From: Paenibacillus chitinolyticus NBRC 15660
Lineage (GTDB): Bacteria > Bacillota > Bacilli > Paenibacillales > NBRC-103111
Assembly: GCF_000739915.1 (NCBI RefSeq)
Contig: NZ_BBJT01000003.1
Span: forward strand, 310,001 to 374,000
DNA length: 64,000 nt
Direction of reading: 5' to 3'
Part shown: positions 1 through 8,905 of the stretch, in pieces
Numbering within the stretch: position 1 is the stretch's first letter
Layout of the letters: each line of letters begins with the position of its first letter
Notes under the pieces: generated by a model
What the model was told of the DNA's origin: nothing
The model's database searches: none
The model's input: only the letters and a program-made list of their open reading frames with translations
Program-made: the position numbers and the translations under genes

Positions 1-2896
1 AGTTAATGCTGCTATGCAGATCCGTACATGCCGCTTCCATGAGCTCTGCTGCTGCTTGTTCTTCGCTATAGTCATACACCTTCAGCTCATATGCTCTGCT
101 GTCACTCACCTTTACGATCTCTAGCTGACCTTCCCGGTAGACCGATCTCAGGATATCATGATGCGCTGTGAGGGCATTCAGCACTTCCCGAAGCTGCTTC
201 TCATCCTCCAGATCAATCTCCATCAGCATGTCCTGATTGAAGTGGTGCGGCTTAGGAAGATTCCAGGACGCAAACTCCCTGACGATCGGTGTCAGCGGTA
301 CGATGCCGCTTACTTCAGCTTGCTCGTACTGCTCCTCTAGGGCAGACTTTTGCGCCGCGTAGCTGATCGCCTCGACCGTATACTTTTGCATAATATCTTT
401 GCTTGCGACACAATATCCTGCACTTCTTAACTTCGATACGATACGTATCGCCTTGATCGAGTCTCCGCCCAGTTCAAAGAAGCTGTCCTGCGTGCCGACC
501 CGCTCTACGCCCAGTACTTCACTAAAGATATTGCACAGCTGCTCTTCAAGTTCGTTTTTCGGAGCCGTGTATTCCTTCTCGCTTACTGCCACGATCTCCG
601 GCAGTGCCCGTTTATCCAGCTTGCCGTTGCGCGTCACCGGCAGTTGTTCGATCTGCATCATATACGCTGGTACCATATAGGCCGGCAGCACTTCCTCCAA
701 GTCCCGTCTCACCGCTTGCAGCTGGACGATATCTTTCGATATGAGGTAAGCAGACAGCGCTTTCTCTCCGTCATGGGTTTCCCGTACGATGACCGCCGCA
801 TCTTGGATTCCTTCCAGCTGCCGCAGCGCATTTTCCACTTCTCCCAGCTCTATCCGGAATCCCCTGATCTTCACTTGGTCATCCATACGGCCTAAATAGG
901 CGATGTTCCCGTCCGGCAGCCATTGGGCTAAGTCCCCCGACCGGTACATCCGCTCCCCTGGTACGAAGGGATTCGCAACAAATTTTTTATTCGTTAGCTC
1001 CGGTTTGTTAAGGTAGCCTCTTGCGACGCCGACGCCTGCCACACACAATTCCCCGGGTACACCAATCCCGCATAGCTTGTCCCCATCTAATATATAGATC
1101 TTGAGAGTAGGAAGCGCCTTACCGACGTCGTTTCCATCTAGCGCAATATCTTCTGCAGTGATCGCTTTGTACGTTACATGGACAGTCGTCTCTGTTATAC
1201 CGTACATGTTCACGATGTTCATCTCCGGATACTTCGCCTGCCATGCCTTTAATTTCCCTACCTGCAGCGCCTCTCCGGCAAAGATCAGATGTTTGACGTA
1301 CAGTCTCTCCCCTGCTTCTGCTAGCTCTACTTGCATCAGATTATAAAAAGAGGACGGTACTTGGTTCAGTACCGTCACCCTCTTTTCGCGTAATAGATCT
1401 AACAAAGCATAGCTGTCCTTTTTGGCGTCGTTGGGTATGACGACAAGGTGACCTCCGTATAATAGCGCTCCATACATTTCCCATACCGATACGTCAAAGT
1501 TGTAGGCGGCAAACAGGCTCCATACATCCTCTTCATGGAAATGAAACGGCATGTCATCGTTATGCATCAACCGGACGACACATTCATGTTCGATTACCGT
1601 TCCCTTCGGCTCACCGGTCGTGCCTGACGTATAGATGATATATAGCGCATCTTGCGGTGCGATGGCTACATCCGGATTAGCTTTTAGTTCTGCCCCCCGT
1701 GCCGCATCCGGTTCATCCGAATACAACTGCTCTATCGCATAGATACTTCCTTGCGGAAGAGACACCATTTGTTCTTTTCCTTGATTGACGAGAAGCAAGC
1801 TTGCTCCACTGTCTGCCAGCGTATACTGGATACGGTCTTGCGGCGCCTCCGGATCGATTGGCACGTAGACATATCCGGCCTTCACGACCCCGAGTATTCC
1901 GATGACCATATCCATATTTCGCTCTAACAGCAGCGCTACCATCGTTTCGCCTTTGCCTGTTCCGCTATTGACTTTAGCAGCAAGCAGCCGATTGGCAACG
2001 ATGTTTGCCTTCGCATTTAACTCCGCATACGTCAGTTGCTCCGTCCCGCAAGATATCGCTATCCGATCCGGTGTCTTCTTCACCTGCGCCTCAAATAAGC
2101 TTTTGATCGATTCCTCGTGCGGATATTGGGTTGGCTTGGTTTGAAACAGGGTTAAGATTTTATCTCTATCCTCATCGCTCACGAATGAAATATCACGCAC
2201 CTTACTTTCCGAATTCTCAGCAAAGGCACACAAAGCAAACGTAAGCATTGTTCGTATATTGTTTATTTCAGATTTGGTGTATTTTGATTCATCAAAACGA
2301 ATCATTACGTTCAACTGATTACAATCAAAAGAAAAATGAAGGAGCAAATCAGGTGGATTATGAGATAATTGATCCTCAAGGGGAAGGTGTATCAATTGTT
2401 TCCCATTGTCCGTTCTATCCTTAATTATACACACCGTTTTAATCAAGTGACTGATTTTTCGGGGTAATATATCACAATGCGCATATTTCCTACTTTCCGC
2501 TTCTTGTTCTTTTAGTTGCTGTAATAGATCAAATAATACGTCGTCTCGATTACACTTCATTCTTACCGGAATCATCACACTGTTCAAATGAGGATCGTCG
2601 ATTATTTTTCCAAACATGACATCATCAGTATAGTTATACTTTTGTAAAACAAGTCCCCAGGCAGCCTCTATAATAACGTTCATAGGGATATTGTGTTCTC
2701 GGCTAAGTTTTCTAAGTTTTTCGCATACATGTTGCGGGAATACCCAGTCCATTTGATTCGTACCCACTGTCCGTTTTGAACTCGGTCTGTATGGAAAAAG
2801 GGGCTTAATCGCAGTCGAACTATCATCATCAAGTAAATATGTCCAATAAGAAGACCTGTCTTCTTCATGTTTTTTGTTTGGAACGAATTTTCTCAT
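1..2896 (-). CDS. NRPS, partial C - A - PCP - E (3' end beyond window)
   Basis: Non-ribosomal peptide synthetase, read here for about 965 residues before it leaves the window at base 1. Residues 1-245 resemble only the C-terminal half of a condensation domain; the half carrying HHxxxDG is absent. The adenylation domain (about 265-765) shows LTYAEL, YTSGTTGEPKG, NMYGITE, YRSGDL and NGKLDKRALP. Its pocket residues, aligned by eye to PheA, read D-V-W-N-I-A-M-V-H, close to the threonine code D-F-W-N-I-G-M-V-H, so Thr or a relative is likely. The PCP has ELGGDSIK with Ser813. After it, LTPI, HHFNQ and HHDILR fit the start of an epimerization domain, implying a D-residue. The ATG at 2896 has AAAGGA about 12 bases upstream. 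It lies 21 bases after the small membrane gene and ends the visible operon. Composition changes sharply near base 2200. Confidence 0.93.
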   Translation of the reverse strand, partial: MRKFVPNKKHEEDRSSYWTYLLDDDSSTAIKPLFPYRPSSKRTVGTNQMDWVFPQHVCEKLRKLSREHNIPMNVIIEAAWGLVLQKYNYTDDVMFGKIIDDPHLNSVMIPVRMKCNRDDVLFDLLQQLKEQEAESRKYAHCDILPRKISHLIKTVCIIKDRTDNGKQLIHLPLEDQLSHNPPDLLLHFSFDCNQLNVMIRFDESKYTKSEINNIRTMLTFALCAFAENSESKVRDISFVSDEDRDKILTLFQTKPTQYPHEESIKSLFEAQVKKTPDRIAISCGTEQLTYAELNAKANIVANRLLAAKVNSGTGKGETMVALLLERNMDMVIGILGVVKAGYVYVPIDPEAPQDRIQYTLADSGASLLLVNQGKEQMVSLPQGSIYAIEQLYSDEPDAARGAELKANPDVAIAPQDALYIIYTSGTTGEPKGTVIEHECVVRLMHNDDMPFHFHEEDVWSLFAAYNFDVSVWEMYGALLYGGHLVVIPNDAKKDSYALLDLLREKRVTVLNQVPSSFYNLMQVELAEAGERLYVKHLIFAGEALQVGKLKAWQAKYPEMNIVNMYGITETTVHVTYKAITAEDIALDGNDVGKALPTLKIYILDGDKLCGIGVPGELCVAGVGVARGYLNKPELTNKKFVANPFVPGERMYRSGDLAQWLPDGNIAYLGRMDDQVKIRGFRIELGEVENALRQLEGIQDAAVIVRETHDGEKALSAYLISKDIVQLQAVRRDLEEVLPAYMVPAYMMQIEQLPVTRNGKLDKRALPEIVAVSEKEYTAPKNELEEQLCNIFSEVLGVERVGTQDSFFELGGDSIKAIRIVSKLRSAGYCVASKDIMQKYTVEAISYAAQKSALEEQYEQAEVSGIVPLTPIVREFASWNLPKPHHFNQDMLMEIDLEDEKQLREVLNALTAHHDILRSVYREGQLEIVKVSDSRAYELKVYDYSEEQAAAELMEAACTDLHSSIN

Positions 2897-2917
2897 AATG
2901 GCTCTCTATCCTTTCAA

Positions 2918-3142
2918 TTATTTTTTCTTCTGGTTTGCAGTTTGCATACCGCCGATGATAAGCATAATAACCCCAATTACTGCTAAAATAATCCGAACTA
3001 AGAATGGACTCAATGAAAACAAGGTTTCACCTTGCAAGTGCAATCCGAACAACCTTTCATTCAGCCCCGCAATCGCCATTATTGGCTTAAGAAACAAACT
3101 CAGTGCTAATAGTACTATCCCCCATATAATCTTGCTATTCAT
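2918..3142 (-). CDS. small two-helix membrane protein of unknown function
   Basis: A 74-residue hydrophobic protein with two predicted membrane segments, residues about 4-25 and 48-66, joined by a short polar loop and ending in QTANQKKK. AAGAGG precedes the ATG by 10 bases. It sits between the type II thioesterase and the NRPS in the biosynthetic operon, so it is probably co-expressed with them. I do not recognise a family. A role in immunity or in membrane anchoring of the assembly line is possible but only inferred from position. Confidence 0.7.
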   Translation of the reverse strand: MNSKIIWGIVLLALSLFLKPIMAIAGLNERLFGLHLQGETLFSLSPFLVRIILAVIGVIMLIIGGMQTANQKKK

Positions 3143-3200
3143 AGATTCAAAACCTCTTTTCCAATTAAGATAAGAGAAGATTATTTTACAATAAAACGAT

Positions 3201-3938
3201 CTATCCTTGCCTTTCTAGAATTTTGTCCGATATTGTCAATGTCTGCTTGATAATATCCACAACAGGTCCATAATTCTCTGTAATAAAAAAGTGACCACCA
3301 TCTACCGTATGAAAATTCGCTGCCCCACCTGCATAATATTTCCACTCGGCCATGTCATACCTTATAGCACTGTGGTCGTTGCGACCATTAATGATTGTAA
3401 TATCACAAGCGATCTTATCTTTTTTCTCTTGGTAACAATATGTTTCTGATATCTTAAAATCAGCGCGCAATATCGGTAAGAATAAATCAAGCAACTCTGG
3501 ATTTTGAATTATTTCATGCGTACTGCCCCCATAACTCATAACCGCATGCAAAAATTGCTCGTCTGGCAATAGATGAATTGAAGTTTGGTTATGCATATTT
3601 TGTGGTGCGTTACGTCCGCTAAAAAAAATATGCTGCGGTTTATGAACACCGTTCTCGATTAACTTGTAATAGGTTTCAAACGTAAGTAATGAACCTAAAC
3701 TATGTCCATATATCGCATAATCGTCGTTCGAAGTAACATTGCTTGCTATCGTAGCAGTGATATCCTCCACAATACTATCTATGTCGTCCTTAAGTGGCTC
3801 AAATATTCTCTTGCCACGACCCGGCAATTCCACAGGGAATAATTGTATCTCGCTATATAACGATTTGCTCCATTTGCGATATACTTCGGCGGATCCCCCT
3901 GAATAAGGAATGCAAAACAGTTTAATCTCATTGCCCAT
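3201..3938 (-). CDS. type II thioesterase
   Basis: Alpha/beta hydrolase of 245 residues, the usual size for stand-alone editing thioesterases of NRPS and PKS systems. The nucleophile motif GHSLGS gives Ser80, and Asp188 (GRNDHS) and His216 (DGGHFF) complete the triad. The N-terminal FCIPYSGGS loop and LPGRGKR are typical of the family. Members remove wrong or stalled acyl groups from carrier-protein arms. AAAGGGG lies 8 bases before the ATG. The gene follows the second PKS by 55 bases and belongs to the same operon. It is unlikely to be the release thioesterase, which would be fused to the last NRPS module outside the window. Confidence 0.93.
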   Translation of the reverse strand: MGNEIKLFCIPYSGGSAEVYRKWSKSLYSEIQLFPVELPGRGKRIFEPLKDDIDSIVEDITATIASNVTSNDDYAIYGHSLGSLLTFETYYKLIENGVHKPQHIFFSGRNAPQNMHNQTSIHLLPDEQFLHAVMSYGGSTHEIIQNPELLDLFLPILRADFKISETYCYQEKKDKIACDITIINGRNDHSAIRYDMAEWKYYAGGAANFHTVDGGHFFITENYGPVVDIIKQTLTISDKILERQG

Positions 3939-3993
3939 ATCAATAACCCCTTTCTACAGTTCGACATCCGAGATATGATGAAACAATCATGTA

Positions 3994-6900
3994 TCATTTG
4001 TTACTTTTAATTACTTTGATCGCTTCATCTAAAGAGGATACATTGCCTTTTTCCACATTGTCTAACATTGACATAATATCGTCATCTGACAATTTATAAT
4101 CCGGTACAATAAACGCCTTGTCATCGGATTGTTCTTTACCGATACCGCGCTTCTTATCAATGAGCCCCGCTAATTCTTCTACGGAAGAGTGCGTAAAAAT
4201 ATCCGTAATATCAATCGTTCTAGGATATATCGCATTTAGTTCCTTTAAAAGCTCCATCGCATGAATTGAATCCCCTCCGAGAGAATTAAAACTCTCATAG
4301 ATATCAATCTCCCTTAAATCCAAAACGACAGCATAGCGGAACGCCACTTCATTCTCTGTGGTCGTATAATTATCATTTTTACCTATAACGTGTATATCTT
4401 CTGGTGTAATCGTTTGTTTTGCTACTTGTTTTCTCTGTGTATTGTGACGACTCATATGACGATCAAGGTTTTTCTTCAACCATGCCGACAGTCTAAATGG
4501 AAGATTGTTCTCCCCTATTTGTTGAAGAATGTCGTAATTGATTTGCCCTGGTAAAACATTACTTAAATCGTACTTTATGATCTCATTTAGCGCCTGAATA
4601 GCTACTTCCGTCTCCAGTGAACGGAATAAGGTAACGGCATCAGCAACCTGATAATCTACTGCCATACCCACTTCACTCCATCCTGGCCAATTCACAGTTT
4701 GCGCAGGTATACCTTTTTTCCTAAGGTACGGTGCATATGCATCAAGGAAAGCGTTCGCCGCGGTATAATCACTTTGCCCCGGTCCTCCTAATAAAGCCGT
4801 CATCGAAGAAAACAGGATAAAGAAATCAAGCGTCTCTTCTCTCGTCAGAGCGTCCAATACTACCGTACCATTAATTTTTGGTCTTATGACATCATGAAAT
4901 GTATTCATATTTTTGTTAAACAGGAATCCATCTCCTGCCATTCCAGCGCAGTGGATAATGCCATTAATAGGACCATATGCGGTTTTTAGCTCTGATAGAA
5001 TACTTTCCATTTGTACCCTATCACCAACATCCGTATAGCGAAGCAAAATGGTACACCCTAGGTTTTCGAGATATAAGATCGATTCAATCAGGGTTTTAAG
5101 TTTACGATCTCCATTCGAAAGTAATGTTTGCCACGTTGACCGGTCAGGCAATGCTTTACGAGCTAGAAGGCAGATTGTTCGTGCTCCCCTATTTCCTAAA
5201 TCTATTGCCATTTGCAACCCTAATCCACCGGTACCTCCTGTAATTAAATAGACGCCTGTTGGCTTAATCTCCAGCTCCCTTATCGATTCTGGTTTCTGTT
5301 CGATCACAGTAAGTGCCTCCGTGAATCGTTGATTGTTTCGATATGCGACGCGGAAGGTTGGATTCTCCGTCAACACCTCATCTAGTACAGTTTCCATATC
5401 TGTTGCCTCATCTATGTCGATACAACGATAGCGAAGATTAGGATACTCTGTCGCAGTCGACTTGGTTACTGCTAGAAAGGCTGCGTGTGCAGGCTTGATA
5501 CAAGCTTCTTCCCCTGTTACTTCATGTGCATAGTCAGTCATCAACACAAACTCGACAGAATCACGGATCGTTCTAAGTATCGCTCTGGTCAAATAAACCA
5601 CACTATAGAGACCTTGATGTAATTCTTCTCCATATTGCTCCGCCGAAACGTCTGTTCGTGTAAAGTTAACGGTACTGAAGTGATAGACTGAACAAAGGTT
5701 GTTCACACCAATCGCAGCAAGCAGTTTGTCATAATCTTCCTCGTCCTCACCGACAGTAAACTGGGTTGCATCAATTTGGCTAAATTTATTGCCGATTGAG
5801 ACAAAGAACAACCGACTGTCTGGATGCTGGATTCGTTCTGCAAGTGCACGAGCATAATATTCACCCTGGTCACAAAAAACTAATATATTACCTTGCACAT
5901 TCTGAGTTTTTTGTATCGTTGTAGGTTGCAACATCCAGTTTACGCCGTAAAAGGCGTTCTTTTTAAACTCATTCATTTTGCTAATTTGCCTAAGCGTGAC
6001 TTCTTCCGCCTCTGCGATCACATTGCCGGATATATCCACGAGTGAGACGCGGAACGAGAAAACTTCCGTGTTATTATCCTTCGTCAAAATAGTAATCTTA
6101 CTATAAAAATGATTAGGAACCCGGCGATAGAATTTTAAGTTTTTATACGAGAAAGGCAATAGTTTACGCCCACCCGTATAAAGTCGGATAACGGGAATAT
6201 TAATGGCATTGTCAACCAATGCCGGATGGAAAGAAAAATGGTCTAAATCAGACAAATACTTGTCTGGAATTTTTATCTCGGTTATAATCTCATCCCGATC
6301 ACCATTTGCCTTGGTGAAGAAATTCATTATGGATTCCCAACGCTCACCAAAATAATTATCACTTTCCCAACTATTAAGAATTAGTTCTTTTTCTTCCAAT
6401 CCTTGTTTAATACTAAACTTTTTCAAAGCGGGATCTGATTCTATTTCTGAAAATTGCAGCTGCTTAGGCGGCGTATCATCATGCATACTAACCGTACCCT
6501 TGGAATGTTCTATCCACACGTCCCCAGTCGATTCCTCATGCCTAGATACAACCGAAAAATCTGCATTAACGTCATTTTGGGTAATAACAATATGGATGTC
6601 CATATCCCCCTCATAAGCCAACAATGGAGCCATAAAAACGAGATCCTGAATCACAATATTTGCATTGTTAAAACAATGCTGGCATGCTTCTTTAATCATT
6701 TCAAGATATGCCGTTCCGACCAGCAGATGGGTGCCCATAAGCTTATGGTCGGTAACAACCCATTCTTTTGTTAGTTCGGGATTAATGAGATACACACTTT
6801 GCTTCATCGAATCAACAATACATTGATGAACAAGCGGATGTAATATCGTATTATCCGGTTTCCTAGTAATAGATTGTGCCATTGTAATCGGTTCAGCCCA

Positions 6901-8889
6901 ATAATGCGTTCTATCAAATGGATAAGTTGGTAAGGAAACGCGCTTATATGAACCGTTTTGATACAACTGCTTCCAATCAACTGTGGCTCCTTTTACATAT
7001 AGTTCACAAAGCTTGGAAAGTTGTGAAATGTTTTCACTCACCTCTCTCCCTGTTAAAACAAGTTTTTGCGCTTCTTGTGTTATCCGAGATAGCTCACTAG
7101 TTGAAATATCGCCTTCATTTATACTTTGCCGCTTATCCGATACGACATGATTTTTTCCATAGTAAATGCTATGATTGACCATATTTTTTAAATCGTTTTG
7201 TTTCAGAATAGCAAGTTTGTCTGTTAGGTCTTTGAGGGTATTGAATACAATAGCGATTCGATAGGTATAATGCCCCCGGCCCGTGTTCGCCGTATAGCAT
7301 AGGTTACCGACCGGTATATCTTGTTCATTCTCAAGAAATTGTTCATAGTTATGAATTAAGTTTATTAAAGCGGTTTCAGTTTTTGCCGATAGAGTAAGTA
7401 CATTATTTGAAGTCGTGTCCGGTAACAGATCAGAATCCTTATAATCTTCTACGATAATGTGGCAATTGGTTCCACTAAAACCAAACGCACTTATTCCTGC
7501 TCGCAGCGGCATTTCCCCGCTATCCCAATCCATGCATTTATCGACTACATATAGAGGTGAATTGATAAAATTAATGTATGGATTCGTCTCCTCAAAATGA
7601 AGACTCGGTGGTAACATCCGGTGTTTCATAGATAGAAGAACTTTTAAAAGATTTGTAGGACCGGCAGCACCGACCGTATGTCCGATGTTTGTTTTCACAG
7701 AACCAATTCCACAGAATTGCTTTTTATCCGTAAATTTTGAAAAAGCATTAGATAAGCCAGTAACTTCAATCGGGTCACCGAGCAACGTTCCAGTACCATG
7801 TGTCTCGACGTAACTGATAGATTCTGGTGAAACGTTAGCTCTTTTCCACGCATTAATGATGACTTCCTCTTGGGCAAGCGGATTCGGAGCAGTGATACCG
7901 TTTGAAGCCCCATCATTGTTTACCGAGCTCCCCTTTATCACACCGTAAATGTGGTCGCCATCTTTTATCGCTTTCTTTAGTGGCTTCAATAAGAATACAA
8001 CAACACCTTCAGAGAACACCGTACCACTACACTTCTTATCAAAGGTGCGGATGCGATAGTCCTTGGATTGGACGGTGTCCATAATACTCATATCCTCATC
8101 TGATGTTTCTTTGTTATCACTATCTTGCATGTTGAAACCAGTGATGCCGAGGTTAATTCCACCCGCCAGTGCCATGTCACACTCTTGATTGCGAAGAGCG
8201 CTGCACGCTTCATGTATTGCGACAAGTCCGGAAGAGCAGGCAGTATCAAGGACGAGAGCGGGCCCTTTTAAGTTAAACGTATAGCTAATACGGCTTGCTA
8301 AGATCCCATTCCAAAATCCACTTAGTTTCATCTGATCATCTTCGGTCAGGTATTTATAATGGATAGAGTTCGTTTCATCTTTTCCTACAAATACACCCAT
8401 GTTCGAATTGGTTATCGACGGAATGCTATAACCGGCATCTTCGATGGCCGTCACCGCAGTTTCCATGAATACCCTTTGCTCAGGTTCGATATAGCGTGCT
8501 TCCCGGGGAGGAATTCCGAAAAAGGCTGCATCAAATTTATCCCAATCCGTAACATAACCACCTTGAAACTGTTCAAGTTTGTCATAATTTTCTGGCGAAG
8601 GTGTATAGCCGATATACTCGGCAAAAGCACTATTCTTTAAGAGCATTTTGTCAAAAACGAGCCTATCTTCAGGTTTCGGTACAAAACAAACCCTACTATT
8701 TACCAAGTTACCCCAGAATTCTCCTGGATTTTTTGCCATAGGCAGCCTGTTTGCAACGCCAATGACCGCTATTTCGGTTAATTTCTCTTCTTCATTTTGT
8801 TGAAGCTTCGCTAACAAATTTACTGCTTCTGTTTGGGAAATATGCTTCATGCTGAGTTGATCTAAAATAAATCTCTTTACAGTGTTCAT
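3994..8889 (-). CDS. trans-AT polyketide synthase module KS-DH-KR-ACP (second PKS)
   Basis: A 1631-residue single-module PKS with no acyltransferase domain. The ketosynthase (about 38-480) keeps its full triad: Cys218 (DTACSS), His364 (THGTGT), His404 (GHTVGAAG). The dehydratase (about 685-965) has His715 in HxxxG, but the usual proline of HxxxGxxxxP is Val724; Asp893 is present in HPALVDNA. The ketoreductase has a GGTGGLG nucleotide loop near 1218 and S1361, Y1375 and N1379. The ACP carries LGGDSI with Ser1541. The last 45 residues form a polar tail that may dock to the next protein. I chose the ATG at 8889 because AAGGAGG lies 9 bases upstream; an earlier in-frame start would overlap the preceding gene. 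Malonyl units are probably loaded by the free-standing AT in the same operon. Confidence 0.94.
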   Translation of the reverse strand: MNTVKRFILDQLSMKHISQTEAVNLLAKLQQNEEEKLTEIAVIGVANRLPMAKNPGEFWGNLVNSRVCFVPKPEDRLVFDKMLLKNSAFAEYIGYTPSPENYDKLEQFQGGYVTDWDKFDAAFFGIPPREARYIEPEQRVFMETAVTAIEDAGYSIPSITNSNMGVFVGKDETNSIHYKYLTEDDQMKLSGFWNGILASRISYTFNLKGPALVLDTACSSGLVAIHEACSALRNQECDMALAGGINLGITGFNMQDSDNKETSDEDMSIMDTVQSKDYRIRTFDKKCSGTVFSEGVVVFLLKPLKKAIKDGDHIYGVIKGSSVNNDGASNGITAPNPLAQEEVIINAWKRANVSPESISYVETHGTGTLLGDPIEVTGLSNAFSKFTDKKQFCGIGSVKTNIGHTVGAAGPTNLLKVLLSMKHRMLPPSLHFEETNPYINFINSPLYVVDKCMDWDSGEMPLRAGISAFGFSGTNCHIIVEDYKDSDLLPDTTSNNVLTLSAKTETALINLIHNYEQFLENEQDIPVGNLCYTANTGRGHYTYRIAIVFNTLKDLTDKLAILKQNDLKNMVNHSIYYGKNHVVSDKRQSINEGDISTSELSRITQEAQKLVLTGREVSENISQLSKLCELYVKGATVDWKQLYQNGSYKRVSLPTYPFDRTHYWAEPITMAQSITRKPDNTILHPLVHQCIVDSMKQSVYLINPELTKEWVVTDHKLMGTHLLVGTAYLEMIKEACQHCFNNANIVIQDLVFMAPLLAYEGDMDIHIVITQNDVNADFSVVSRHEESTGDVWIEHSKGTVSMHDDTPPKQLQFSEIESDPALKKFSIKQGLEEKELILNSWESDNYFGERWESIMNFFTKANGDRDEIITEIKIPDKYLSDLDHFSFHPALVDNAINIPVIRLYTGGRKLLPFSYKNLKFYRRVPNHFYSKITILTKDNNTEVFSFRVSLVDISGNVIAEAEEVTLRQISKMNEFKKNAFYGVNWMLQPTTIQKTQNVQGNILVFCDQGEYYARALAERIQHPDSRLFFVSIGNKFSQIDATQFTVGEDEEDYDKLLAAIGVNNLCSVYHFSTVNFTRTDVSAEQYGEELHQGLYSVVYLTRAILRTIRDSVEFVLMTDYAHEVTGEEACIKPAHAAFLAVTKSTATEYPNLRYRCIDIDEATDMETVLDEVLTENPTFRVAYRNNQRFTEALTVIEQKPESIRELEIKPTGVYLITGGTGGLGLQMAIDLGNRGARTICLLARKALPDRSTWQTLLSNGDRKLKTLIESILYLENLGCTILLRYTDVGDRVQMESILSELKTAYGPINGIIHCAGMAGDGFLFNKNMNTFHDVIRPKINGTVVLDALTREETLDFFILFSSMTALLGGPGQSDYTAANAFLDAYAPYLRKKGIPAQTVNWPGWSEVGMAVDYQVADAVTLFRSLETEVAIQALNEIIKYDLSNVLPGQINYDILQQIGENNLPFRLSAWLKKNLDRHMSRHNTQRKQVAKQTITPEDIHVIGKNDNYTTTENEVAFRYAVVLDLREIDIYESFNSLGGDSIHAMELLKELNAIYPRTIDITDIFTHSSVEELAGLIDKKRGIGKEQSDDKAFIVPDYKLSDDDIMSMLDNVEKGNVSSLDEAIKVIKSNK

Positions 8890-8905
8890 AACTAAATCCC
8901 TCCTT

